Shown here: positions 33,900-41,274 of the stretch, one piece after another
How the letters are laid out: each line of letters begins with the position of its first letter
Numbering within the stretch: the stretch's first letter is position 1
Source of the DNA: Demequina sp.
GTDB taxonomy: Bacteria; Actinomycetota; Actinomycetes; Actinomycetales; Demequinaceae
Length of the DNA: 47,271 bases
Direction of reading: 5' to 3'
NCBI GenBank assembly: GCA_030148645.1
Contig: JASBTB010000076.1
Span: 1-47,271 of the forward strand
Position numbers and translations under genes: made by a program
Notes under the pieces: generated by a model
The model's input: the letters and a program-made list of their open reading frames with translations, nothing else
What the model was told of the DNA's origin: nothing
Database searches by the model: none

Positions 33900-33939
33900 C
33901 ACGAAGGCCCCGGAACCTCTCGGTTCCGGGGCCTTCGTG
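33900..33939 (+). terminator. strong 18-bp stem hairpin terminator
   Basis: CACGAAGGCCCCGGAACC and its exact complement GGTTCCGGGGCCTTCGTG form a perfect 18-bp stem with a TCTC loop, 17 nt after the aldo/keto reductase stop codon. Only a short, T-poor tail follows. It is the strongest hairpin in the window and could also act for pyrD on the other strand. Confidence 0.9.
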
Positions 33940-33956
33940 CTTCAAAGGAGAAAACA

Positions 33957-34085
33957 ATGCGTTGCGTACGCCTGGCAGGTGCGTACACATTTTTCAACGG
34001 CAAAACGTCGCGTTTGGTTCCCACGGTTTCATGGGAGTTTGCTACCGCTCGTCAGACGGCGCGCCCGTCGCCAGTTGGCGATTGA
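33957..34085 (+). CDS. possible small ORF after the terminator
   Basis: A 42-codon frame begins MRCVRLAGAYTFFNGKTSRL and ends PSPVGD. It is too short for the ORF track. It has the best ribosome binding site nearby (AAAGGAG, 6 nt before the ATG) and follows the strong hairpin by only 17 bp. The stretch is AT-richer than its surroundings. The last 44 nt overlap the 3' end of pyrD on the opposite strand. No family is recognised. It could be a leader peptide, a small protein, or a chance frame; there is no other gene downstream for it to lead. Confidence 0.35.
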   Translation: MRCVRLAGAYTFFNGKTSRLVPTVSWEFATARQTARPSPVGD

Positions 34086-35076
34086 TGCGGGACGGCCACA
34101 ACGGTCCCTCGTACACCAGCGCCGTATAGCCCTGGACAAGGTTTGCACCCGCGTCGAGCAGCGCCCTGGCATCGTCGGCCGTGACGACGCCACCGACGCC
34201 AATCAGGCACATGTCCTCGCCGACGCGCAGGCGCAGGCGCGCAATCACCTCGATCGAGCGGCTGAGCAACGGCGGGCCGGACAGGCCACCCGGGCCACGG
34301 TCATGCCTGACGGTCGTGTTGGCCGCAACGATGCCGTCCAGGCCAAGATCCAGCGCGAGGCCCGCCACAGCGTCGATGTCCTCGTCCGCCAGGTCAGGCG
34401 CGATCTTGACCAGCAGCGGCACCTTGCGACTGCTCGCGGCCTCGATCGCGCCAGCACGGGCGTGTTCCAGGATGGGTCGCAGCGCCCCGACGGACTGCAG
34501 GTCACGAAGCCCCGTCGTGTTCGGCGATGACACGTTCACAACGAGATAGTCCGCATAGGGTGCGAGGACTCGCGCGCAATAGGCATAGTCGAGCGGTGCA
34601 TCATCCGCCGACGTGTTCTTGTTCTTGCCGATATTCACGCCCACAAGGGCCGACCGGCCAAGCGCCGAGCGTCGCAACGCCGCCAACCTGCGAGCGGCGG
34701 CATCGGCCCCCGCATTGTTGAAACCCATGCGATTGCGTAAACCCCGAACATCCAGTTCTCGCCACGCGCGCGGTGGGTCATTTCCCGGTTGCGGCTTGGG
34801 CGTGACGGTCCCAATCTCCACATGCGAGAAGCCAGCAAGCCACAAACCCTTGACAGCGACGCCTTCCTTGTCCAGGCCGGCTGCCAGTCCCACCGGAGCC
34901 GGAAATACGGCTCCCATCGCCTCGACGGCGGCCGATGCCCGGGCCGCTGGCATGAGCCTCAGCGATCGTGCCAGCGCCACGAGAGGCCACCCCCACCGGA
35001 AGGCGGCTACCGCCATACGGTGGGCTCGCTCCGGGCTCATCCTCAGCAGGACCTGGCGAAACAGGAGGTCGTACAT
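34042..35076 (-). CDS. pyrD: dihydroorotate dehydrogenase (quinone), class 2
   Basis: Oxidises dihydroorotate to orotate in pyrimidine synthesis and passes electrons to menaquinone at the membrane. The 344-aa protein has the class 2 membrane-binding N-terminal helices (LLFRQVLLRMSPERAHRMAV) and the barrel motifs PVGLAAGLDKEGVAVKGL, EIGTVTPKPQPGN, NRMGFNNAGADA, NVSSPNTTGLRDLQ (with the catalytic serine), VKIAPDLADEDI and GVGGVVTADDA. The quinone link fits the bc1-aa3 chain encoded in this window. The start has a -10 box 6 nt upstream. It is divergent from pepA with 31 bp between start codons. Confidence 0.95.
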   Translation of the reverse strand: MYDLLFRQVLLRMSPERAHRMAVAAFRWGWPLVALARSLRLMPAARASAAVEAMGAVFPAPVGLAAGLDKEGVAVKGLWLAGFSHVEIGTVTPKPQPGNDPPRAWRELDVRGLRNRMGFNNAGADAAARRLAALRRSALGRSALVGVNIGKNKNTSADDAPLDYAYCARVLAPYADYLVVNVSSPNTTGLRDLQSVGALRPILEHARAGAIEAASSRKVPLLVKIAPDLADEDIDAVAGLALDLGLDGIVAANTTVRHDRGPGGLSGPPLLSRSIEVIARLRLRVGEDMCLIGVGGVVTADDARALLDAGANLVQGYTALVYEGPLWPSRINRQLATGAPSDER

Positions 35077-35088
35077 GCTGACAACCTA
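35077..35088 (-). promoter_or_regulatory. leaderless -10 box of pyrD
   Basis: On the minus strand TAGGTT (35088-35083) is followed by 6 nt and ATG 35076. Only 6 bp separate it from the plus-strand -10 box of pepA. Confidence 0.55.
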
Positions 35089-35094
35089 GCGGGA

Positions 35095-35107
35095 TAGGCT
35101 CGGGAGC
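35095..35107 (+). promoter_or_regulatory. leaderless -10 box of pepA
   Basis: TAGGCT at 35095-35100 is followed by CGGGAGC and ATG 35108 (7 nt). The GGGAG is only two bases from the ATG, too near to be a normal ribosome binding site. Confidence 0.45.
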
Positions 35108-36556
35108 ATGACCACCATCTCCGCGACCCAAGAGTCCCTTTCCACCCTGAACTGCGACGCCCTCGTCCTCGGCGTGGACGCCCAAGGCAAGGTGCTGGCA
35201 CACCCGCAACTGCCTGCCGATGTCCAGGAATCCTTGTCCGAAACCGCCACTGTCCTGGAGGCCAGCGCGAAGCGGGGCGCAGTCACAGTCTTACCTGGCG
35301 GCTCCACCGCAGCCCGCCGCGTCGTACTCGTCGGCCTGGGCGACGCCACAGACGGCGACCTGCGATTCGCCGCGGGAGCGGCGGCCCGCTCGTGTGGGAA
35401 GAAGCCGGGAACCGTCGTCGTCGGCATCCCGTGTGGCGACGTTCGCGCGGCTTCCGCTGTGGCCGAAGGGGCGCTATTGGGCGCGTACGTGTTCACCGAC
35501 TACAAGTCCGCTGCGGACGACGAGGACGAGAAGTCGTTCACCACATGGCTGATCGCGGGCGCGACGGACGCCGCGATCGAGCGGGCCAAGGTGATCGCTG
35601 GTGCGGTGGCCGCGACACGCGACCTCGTCAACACTCCCCCACTCGACCTCTTCCCTGCGTCGTTTGCCGAGATCGCGCAGGGCTTTGGAGGTCAACTGGG
35701 GTGCGATGTCACGGTGTGGGAACCGCAACAACTCGCCGACGAGGGCTTCGGCGGGCTCTTGGCCGTTGGCATGGGGTCGTCCCGCCTGCCGCGCCTGGTG
35801 CGGGTCGCGTGGGCCCCCGAGGGCGCCAAACAGACAGTCGCGCTCGTGGGCAAAGGCATCACCTTCGACACCGGTGGCATTTCCCTGAAGCCCCCGAAGT
35901 CGATGGAGACCATGAAGTCCGACATGTCCGGAGCGGCGGCCGTCCTTCACACGGTTCTTGCCGCCGGTCGCGCGAACCTGCCGATAGCCGTGACCGGCTG
36001 GTTGTGCTTGGCGGAAAACATGCCGTCCGGCACCGCCCAGCGCCCATCGGACGTCATCCGGATCTACGGCGGCAAGACGGTCGAGGTCCTCAACACCGAC
36101 GCCGAAGGTCGCCTCGTCCTCGCCGACGGCCTGGTGCGCGCCCTCGAAGACAAGCCCGACGTGGTGATCGACGTGGCGACCCTCACCGGCGCCCAGGGCG
36201 TCGCGCTGGGCACGCGCACGTCCGCCGTCATGGGCTCCGCGGACCTCCAAGCCGAGATTGTCGCGGCGGCGCAGGCGGTGGACGAGGACATGTGGCCCAT
36301 GCCGCTGCGCGACTACCTGCTCGAGTTGGTGGAGTCCAAGGTGGCCGATCTCAAGAACACGGGCGACCCTGGCGGAGCCGCAGGAATGCTCACGGCAGGG
36401 ATGTTCCTCAAACAGTTTGTGGGCGACGCAACGTGGGCACACCTGGACATCGCCCGACCCGCATTCCATGAGGGAAGCGCCTACGGGTACACCGTGCCGG
36501 GCGCCACCGGGGCGGCAGTGCGCACGCTGTTCGAGTTTCTCGAGCGTCGCGCCTGA
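35108..36556 (+). CDS. pepA: leucyl (cytosol) aminopeptidase, M17 family
   Basis: Removes N-terminal residues from peptides using two metal ions. The 482-aa protein has the small N-terminal domain and the catalytic C-terminal domain. Active-site segments are LVGKGITFDTGGISLKP (metal ligand and lysine), MKSDMSGAAAV, and the family signature NTDAEGRLVLADGL. Later come DVATLTGAQGVALG and WAHLDIARPAF. It is the counterpart of Rv2213 by position. Its promoter is packed back to back with that of pyrD. It converges with a small minus-strand gene. Confidence 0.95.
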   Translation: MTTISATQESLSTLNCDALVLGVDAQGKVLAHPQLPADVQESLSETATVLEASAKRGAVTVLPGGSTAARRVVLVGLGDATDGDLRFAAGAAARSCGKKPGTVVVGIPCGDVRAASAVAEGALLGAYVFTDYKSAADDEDEKSFTTWLIAGATDAAIERAKVIAGAVAATRDLVNTPPLDLFPASFAEIAQGFGGQLGCDVTVWEPQQLADEGFGGLLAVGMGSSRLPRLVRVAWAPEGAKQTVALVGKGITFDTGGISLKPPKSMETMKSDMSGAAAVLHTVLAAGRANLPIAVTGWLCLAENMPSGTAQRPSDVIRIYGGKTVEVLNTDAEGRLVLADGLVRALEDKPDVVIDVATLTGAQGVALGTRTSAVMGSADLQAEIVAAAQAVDEDMWPMPLRDYLLELVESKVADLKNTGDPGGAAGMLTAGMFLKQFVGDATWAHLDIARPAFHEGSAYGYTVPGATGAAVRTLFEFLERRA

Positions 36557-36594
36557 TCAGCCACCACGTAGTGGGCGCCGGGGGACGGCGGCCA

Positions 36595-36930
36595 CTAGAT
36601 CCGCCGGTGCTTCTCGTTCCACTCGCGCATGCGCGAAGGGTAGCCCGACAGATTCACGTCAAATACTGGCACCGACAGATCCTTGGCGACTTTGCGTGCC
36701 GCAGAAGCATCGGGGACCTTCCTGCGCGTCCACTCCCCCGTTCCCGCGACCACCACGAGCGTCGTCTGCGTCACGCGGGTCGCGGGCTCAATGAAGGCCT
36801 CGCACCCCTCCCGGTGCGCAATGAACTCGCGGAAGTGCTGCATGGTCTTGGCTTGCGCCTCGCGCGATCCAGATCCCGTCGCAGTCACGGTCGACTTATT
36901 GCGGCCAAAGAGGCGCCCCAGAAAACTCAT
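36595..36930 (-). CDS. small conserved hypothetical protein
   Basis: A 111-aa protein beginning MSFLGRLFGRNKS, then a folded region with REFIAHREGCEAFIEPATRV, TTLVVVAGTGEWTRRKV, and ending with VFDVNLSGYPSRMREWNEKH. I recall similar proteins in other actinobacteria but no established function. The strong VVVAGTGEW strand and the following basic residues suggest a compact alpha/beta fold. There is no signal peptide. ATG 36930 is preferred over the longer track start because TACTCT lies 6 nt upstream. It converges with pepA and is divergent from lpd. Confidence 0.7.
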   Translation of the reverse strand: MSFLGRLFGRNKSTVTATGSGSREAQAKTMQHFREFIAHREGCEAFIEPATRVTQTTLVVVAGTGEWTRRKVPDASAARKVAKDLSVPVFDVNLSGYPSRMREWNEKHRRI

Positions 36931-36942
36931 TCTCACAGAGTA
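36931..36942 (-). promoter_or_regulatory. leaderless -10 box of the small conserved gene
   Basis: On the minus strand TACTCT (36942-36937) is followed by 6 nt and ATG 36930. No Shine-Dalgarno sequence is visible. Confidence 0.5.
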
Positions 36943-37024
36943 GTCATGGATGTCGAGTTCGCGTGGCGCGCCACGAGTGGCAAGATGGGACCTACCCGCA
37001 TCCTGACAAGGAGAATTGAGCCCC

Positions 37025-38410
37025 GTGACCGAGCCCACACCTCACTCGTTTGATGTTCTCATCCTCGGCGGTGGCTCCGGCGGATACGCCGCAGCCCTGC
37101 GCGCCTCCCAACTCGGCCTGAGCGTGGGAATGGTCGAAGAGGCGAAGGTGGGTGGCACCTGCCTGCACTGGGGGTGCATCCCCACCAAGGCGCTGCTACA
37201 CGCCGCCGAAGTCGCCGACCATGCCCGCCATGGTGAGTCGATTGGCGTCAACACCGAGTTCCATTCAATCGACATGCCGAAGGTCAACGCCTACAAGCAG
37301 AGCGTGGTCGACCGGCTCTACAAGGGCCTCCAAGGACTCGTGAAGGCCCGCAAGGTCACCGTCATCGACGGCCACGGCACACTGGTCGGGCCCGACGCGA
37401 TTGAGGTGCGGGGGGAGCGCTACACCGGCAAGAATCTAGTCCTCGCGAGTGGCTCCTACGCGCGTAGCCTCCCCGGCCTTGAGATCGGCGGACGCGTCAT
37501 GACCTCCGACCAGGCACTCGCCATGGAATGGGTGCCCCGCTCGGCGATCGTGCTTGGCGGCGGCGTCATCGGCGTCGAGTTCGCCTCCGTGTGGAAGTCC
37601 TTTGGTGCAGACGTCACGGTCATCGAGGCGCTACCTCACTTGGTGCCCAACGAGGACGAATCCCTGTCCAAGGGACTTGAGCGCGCCTTCCGCAAGCGCG
37701 GCATCACCTTCACCTTGGGGGTGCGGTTCAAGGCCGTCACTCACGACGACAACGGGGTGACAGTCACCCTGGAGGACGGGTCGACCATCCAGGCGGACGT
37801 GCTGTTGGTGGCGGTCGGTCGCGGCCCCCGCACCGCGGGTCTCGGCTACGAGGAACAGGGTGTGCGGGTCGACCGCGGCTTTGTCCTCACCGACGACACA
37901 CTTCACACCGGAGTCGCCAATATTTACGCCGTAGGCGACATCGTCCCAGGGCTGCAACTTGCGCACCGCGGCTTCCAACAAGGCATCTTCGTGGCCGAAC
38001 AGATCGCCGGGTTGAACCCCGCGCCGATCGTGGAAGCGAACATCCCACGCGTCACGTATTGCGAGCCCGAAGTCGCGTCAGTCGGGCTGACCGAGGCCAA
38101 AGCCAAGGAGCAATACGGCGAAGACAAGGTCAAGTCGCTCGAGTACAACCTGGGCGGCAACGGCAAGAGTCAAATCCTCGGCACCGCAGGCTTCATCAAG
38201 CTCGTCCGTGTGGTCGACGGCCCGGTCGTCGGTGTCCACATGCTTGGCTCTCGCGTCGGTGAGCAGATCGGCGAGGCTCAGTTGATTGTCAGTTGGGACG
38301 CCCACCCCGAAGACGTGGCGCCACTGATCCACGCGCATCCCACCCAAAACGAGTCGCTCGGGGAGGCGCACCTCGCGCTCGCCGGCAAACCGCTTCACGC
38401 GCACGACTAG
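37025..38410 (+). CDS. lpd: dihydrolipoyl dehydrogenase (E3)
   Basis: Reoxidises the dihydrolipoyl groups of 2-oxoacid dehydrogenase complexes using FAD and NAD+. The 461-aa protein has the FAD-binding LILGGGSGGYAAALRASQLG, the redox disulfide GGTCLHWGCIPTK, the NAD-binding VLGGGVIGVEFASVWKSFG, the second FAD motif NIYAVGDIVPGLQLAH and the C-terminal HAHPTQNESLGEAH with the catalytic His-Glu pair. An AAGGAG lies 11 nt before GTG 37025 but only 2 nt before the track start TTG 37016, so the GTG is preferred. It precedes the E2 gene by 18 nt and shares its operon. Confidence 0.95.
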   Translation: MTEPTPHSFDVLILGGGSGGYAAALRASQLGLSVGMVEEAKVGGTCLHWGCIPTKALLHAAEVADHARHGESIGVNTEFHSIDMPKVNAYKQSVVDRLYKGLQGLVKARKVTVIDGHGTLVGPDAIEVRGERYTGKNLVLASGSYARSLPGLEIGGRVMTSDQALAMEWVPRSAIVLGGGVIGVEFASVWKSFGADVTVIEALPHLVPNEDESLSKGLERAFRKRGITFTLGVRFKAVTHDDNGVTVTLEDGSTIQADVLLVAVGRGPRTAGLGYEEQGVRVDRGFVLTDDTLHTGVANIYAVGDIVPGLQLAHRGFQQGIFVAEQIAGLNPAPIVEANIPRVTYCEPEVASVGLTEAKAKEQYGEDKVKSLEYNLGGNGKSQILGTAGFIKLVRVVDGPVVGVHMLGSRVGEQIGEAQLIVSWDAHPEDVAPLIHAHPTQNESLGEAHLALAGKPLHAHD

Positions 38411-38428
38411 GCCTCAAGGAGACACGCA

Positions 38429-40360
38429 ATGAGCACCGACGTCACCCTTCCCGCGCTCGGAGAGTCCGTCACCGAAGGAACCGTGACCCGCTGGCTGAAG
38501 TCAGTGGGCGACACGGTCGCAGTGGACGAACCCCTGCTTGAAGTGTCGACCGACAAGGTCGACACCGAGATTCCCTCCCCCGTAGCCGGAACCCTGCTTG
38601 AGATCCTCGTGAACGAGGACGACACCGTGGAGGTCGGTACCGTGTTGGCCCGACTAGGCGATGCGTCCGACGAGAGTTCCGGACCCGCTGCCTCGCCGAC
38701 CGCTGCCCCTGCCGCACCTTCGGCTCCCCCTGCCGCACCTTCGGCTCCCCCTGCCGCACCTCCGGCTCCCCCTGCCGCACCTCCGGCTCCCCCTGCCGCA
38801 CCTTCGCCCCCTGCCGCACCTTCGCCCCCTGCCGCACCTTCGGCGCCCCCCGCCGCACCTTCGGCTCCCGCCGGTGCATCGCCAGCAACCCCGCCGCCCA
38901 GCGCCGAAGCACCAAGCGAGCCCACCGGCAGCGCACCCGTTGTCCCCGCCGCACCATCCGGCGACGCCACTGACATCACCCTTCCCGCATTGGGGGAATC
39001 CGTGACCGAGGGCACCGTGACGCGTTGGCTCAAGGCAGTGGGCGATGAGATCGCGGTGGACGAACCCCTCCTCGAAGTGTCCACCGACAAGGTCGACACC
39101 GAGATTCCCTCCCCCGCCGCTGGCACGCTCCTGGAAGTCCTGGTGGGCGAAGACGAGACGGTCGACGTAGGCACAGTACTGGCGAGGGTGGGATCCGGGG
39201 CGCCTGTACAGCCCGCGCCCACTCGCGAGAGCGCACCGGGAGCCAGCCAGGAACCGGCGGCGCCCCCAGCCCAACACCCCACGGAAGCTGAGCCACCCAC
39301 CGTTTCACCGGAGCCTGCGCCTGCTGCTACTCAGCCCTCCACTCAAGAGTCCCCACCGCCCCAGGCGGCCCCCGCGCCAGCACCACAGCAGGAGTCCACT
39401 GGTGGCGCCGAATCTGGCGTCGGTTCCACCTCCGGATACGTCACGCCGATCGTGCGAAAACTCGCCGCCGAGCGTGGCGTCGACCTTGCTCGAGTGGAGG
39501 GCACCGGAGTGGGAGGACGCATCCGCAAGGAGGATGTGCTCGCGGCACCGCAACCAAGCACACAGGAAGCCCCCGAGCACCAGCAGACCTCTGAGAAGGC
39601 CTCCACCACCTCCACATCGGCGCCTGACGACACGAAGCCATCGCTTCGCGGAACCACGGTCAAGATGAGCCGAATCCGCAAGATCACCGCAGAGAAGATG
39701 CTGGAGTCGTTGCACGGAATGGCGCAACTGACCACCGTAATCGAGGTTGACTGCTCTGCGATCTGGGCCTTGCGCACCGCGAGAAAATCCGCGTTCGAGG
39801 ATAAGCACGGCGCCAAATTGACGTTCCTGCCGTTCTTCACCAAGGCGGTCGCCTCTGCACTGCTTGAGCACCCCAACCTCAACGCATCCGTCGACGGCGA
39901 CTCGATCGTGTATCACGGCGAGGTGAACCTTTCGCTCGCTGTCGATACGAACAAGGGCCTCATGTTGCCCACGTTGCGCAACGCGCAGGACAAGTCGATC
40001 GCCGAGCACGCCCAGCAGATCGCCGACCTCGCCAACCGAGCCCGTTCGGGTGGCCTCAAGGCCGACGAGATCAGCGGCGGCACGTTCTCGGTGACCAACA
40101 CCGGCTCCGGCGGCACCCTGCTCGACACACCCATCGTGCCGTCACCGCAGGTAGGAATCCTGGCCACGACCATCATCGAGAAGCGTGTGGTCGTGAGTAA
40201 GGGCGCTCACGGCGAAGACGTCCTGTCCATCAAACCGATGTGTTACCTGCCGCTGAGTTACGACCATCGGATCGTGGATGGCGCGGACGCAGCACGCTTC
40301 CTCCAGAGCATCAAGAGCCTTGTCGAGGCAGGCGACTTCGAGTCGTCGCTCGACCTCTAG
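38429..40360 (+). CDS. sucB: 2-oxoacid dehydrogenase E2 (dihydrolipoyl acyltransferase), two lipoyl domains
   Basis: The core acyltransferase of a pyruvate or 2-oxoglutarate dehydrogenase complex. The 643-aa protein has two nearly identical lipoyl domains, each with LLEVSTDKVDTEIPSP; the first lipoylated lysine is residue 43. A long Ala-Pro linker joins them. Next come an E1/E3-binding domain (VTPIVRKLAAERGVDLARVE) and the catalytic domain with SYDHRIVDGADAARFL near the C-terminus. It is the likely DlaT/Rv2215 counterpart, so a role in pyruvate dehydrogenase is at least as likely as the SucB name implies. A clear AAGGAG precedes the ATG. lpd lies upstream, and lipB-lipA, which make its cofactor, lie 4.4 kb downstream. 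Confidence 0.94.
   Translation: MSTDVTLPALGESVTEGTVTRWLKSVGDTVAVDEPLLEVSTDKVDTEIPSPVAGTLLEILVNEDDTVEVGTVLARLGDASDESSGPAASPTAAPAAPSAPPAAPSAPPAAPPAPPAAPPAPPAAPSPPAAPSPPAAPSAPPAAPSAPAGASPATPPPSAEAPSEPTGSAPVVPAAPSGDATDITLPALGESVTEGTVTRWLKAVGDEIAVDEPLLEVSTDKVDTEIPSPAAGTLLEVLVGEDETVDVGTVLARVGSGAPVQPAPTRESAPGASQEPAAPPAQHPTEAEPPTVSPEPAPAATQPSTQESPPPQAAPAPAPQQESTGGAESGVGSTSGYVTPIVRKLAAERGVDLARVEGTGVGGRIRKEDVLAAPQPSTQEAPEHQQTSEKASTTSTSAPDDTKPSLRGTTVKMSRIRKITAEKMLESLHGMAQLTTVIEVDCSAIWALRTARKSAFEDKHGAKLTFLPFFTKAVASALLEHPNLNASVDGDSIVYHGEVNLSLAVDTNKGLMLPTLRNAQDKSIAEHAQQIADLANRARSGGLKADEISGGTFSVTNTGSGGTLLDTPIVPSPQVGILATTIIEKRVVVSKGAHGEDVLSIKPMCYLPLSYDHRIVDGADAARFLQSIKSLVEAGDFESSLDL
38708..38869 (+). repeat. 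in-frame tandem repeat encoding the Ala-Pro linker of E2
   Basis: Eight head-to-tail units: six of 21 bp (CCTGCCGCACCTTCGGCTCCC and close variants) and two of 18 bp. They encode PAAPSAP, PAAPPAP or PAAPSP. The units are nearly identical at DNA level, including synonymous sites, so the array expanded recently. Such linkers normally give the lipoyl domain freedom to swing. Confidence 0.9.
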
Positions 40361-40363
40361 CGC

Positions 40364-41257
40364 ATGCGCGTCGCCATTTCTGGTGCGTCGGGGTTGATTG
40401 GATCGGCCCTGACGGAATCGTTGAGTGCAGACACCCACACGGTGGTGGCGCTCGTCAGACGCCCGTCACGTGGAGACAACGAGTCGTCGTGGGACCCCAC
40501 CACTCACACGATCGACCGGGACGTCATCGCGTCGGCCGACGTCGTGGTCAACCTTGCTGGAGCGTCGATTGGTGGCAAACGCTTCACCCAACGCTACAAG
40601 CAGGTCGTGAGAGCGTCGCGCCTTGACTCGACGGCCACAATCGCCGACGCCATCGCCGCCGTCAACCCGTCCGTCATGCTGCTCCAGGGCTCTGCCATGG
40701 GCTACTACGGCGACCGCGGCGTGCAAGAACTGACCGAACGCGTCGAACCCGGTCAAGGCTTCCTGGCGGACGTCAGCCGGGACTGGGAGGCGGCCGCGGC
40801 GCCCGCAGTCGACGCCGGCGCGAATGTCGCGTACCTTCGTACTGGCCTCGTCTTGGCGGGACACGGTGGTTTCGCACAACGACTGCTTCCCCTCGTCAGG
40901 CGCGGTCTGCTGGGGTCCCTCGGCGGTGGCGATGCGCGGCAGTCGTGGATCACACTTGAGGACCACGTGCGCGGCATGCGGTTCCTGATAGACAAGCGGC
41001 ACCAGGGTCCGGCAAACCTCGTGGCTCCGCAGGCCGCATCGCTTGCGGACATCATTGCCGCGATAGCGCACGCCTTGGGTTCGCGGCCCGGGCTTACCGT
41101 GCCGTCGTGGTTGCTTCGCACGGTGATTGGCGAGGCTGCGGACGATTTGCTCGCGTCGCAAGCGGGCGTACCTGGAGTCCTCACGAGGTTGGGCTTCGAA
41201 TGGTCACACCCGACCCTGGAGTCAGCGGCGCGCTACGTCGCGGATAGCGCGAAGTAG
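40364..41257 (+). CDS. TIGR01777-family NAD-dependent epimerase-like protein
   Basis: A 297-aa protein of the extended short-chain dehydrogenase group, TIGR01777 family (DUF1731 at the C-terminus). The nucleotide-binding site is VAISGASGLIGSALTESLSA. Family segments include DVVVNLAGASIGGKRFTQRYKQ, the conserved QGSAMGYYGDRG with the catalytic tyrosine, and QSWITLEDHVRGMRFLI. The last part (GLTVPSWLLRTVIGEAADDL) is the typical DUF1731. The physiological substrate is unknown. It starts 3 nt after the E2 stop codon with no ribosome binding site, so it is probably translationally coupled to sucB, as Rv2216 follows dlaT. Confidence 0.9.
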   Translation: MRVAISGASGLIGSALTESLSADTHTVVALVRRPSRGDNESSWDPTTHTIDRDVIASADVVVNLAGASIGGKRFTQRYKQVVRASRLDSTATIADAIAAVNPSVMLLQGSAMGYYGDRGVQELTERVEPGQGFLADVSRDWEAAAAPAVDAGANVAYLRTGLVLAGHGGFAQRLLPLVRRGLLGSLGGGDARQSWITLEDHVRGMRFLIDKRHQGPANLVAPQAASLADIIAAIAHALGSRPGLTVPSWLLRTVIGEAADDLLASQAGVPGVLTRLGFEWSHPTLESAARYVADSAK

Positions 41258-41274
41258 CAAGGTCGACGCTGCCG

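Noticed and set aside
32773-33990. 405-aa minus-strand ORF opposite the aldo/keto reductase
   Set aside because: Shadow frame; it would also run through the strong terminator hairpin.
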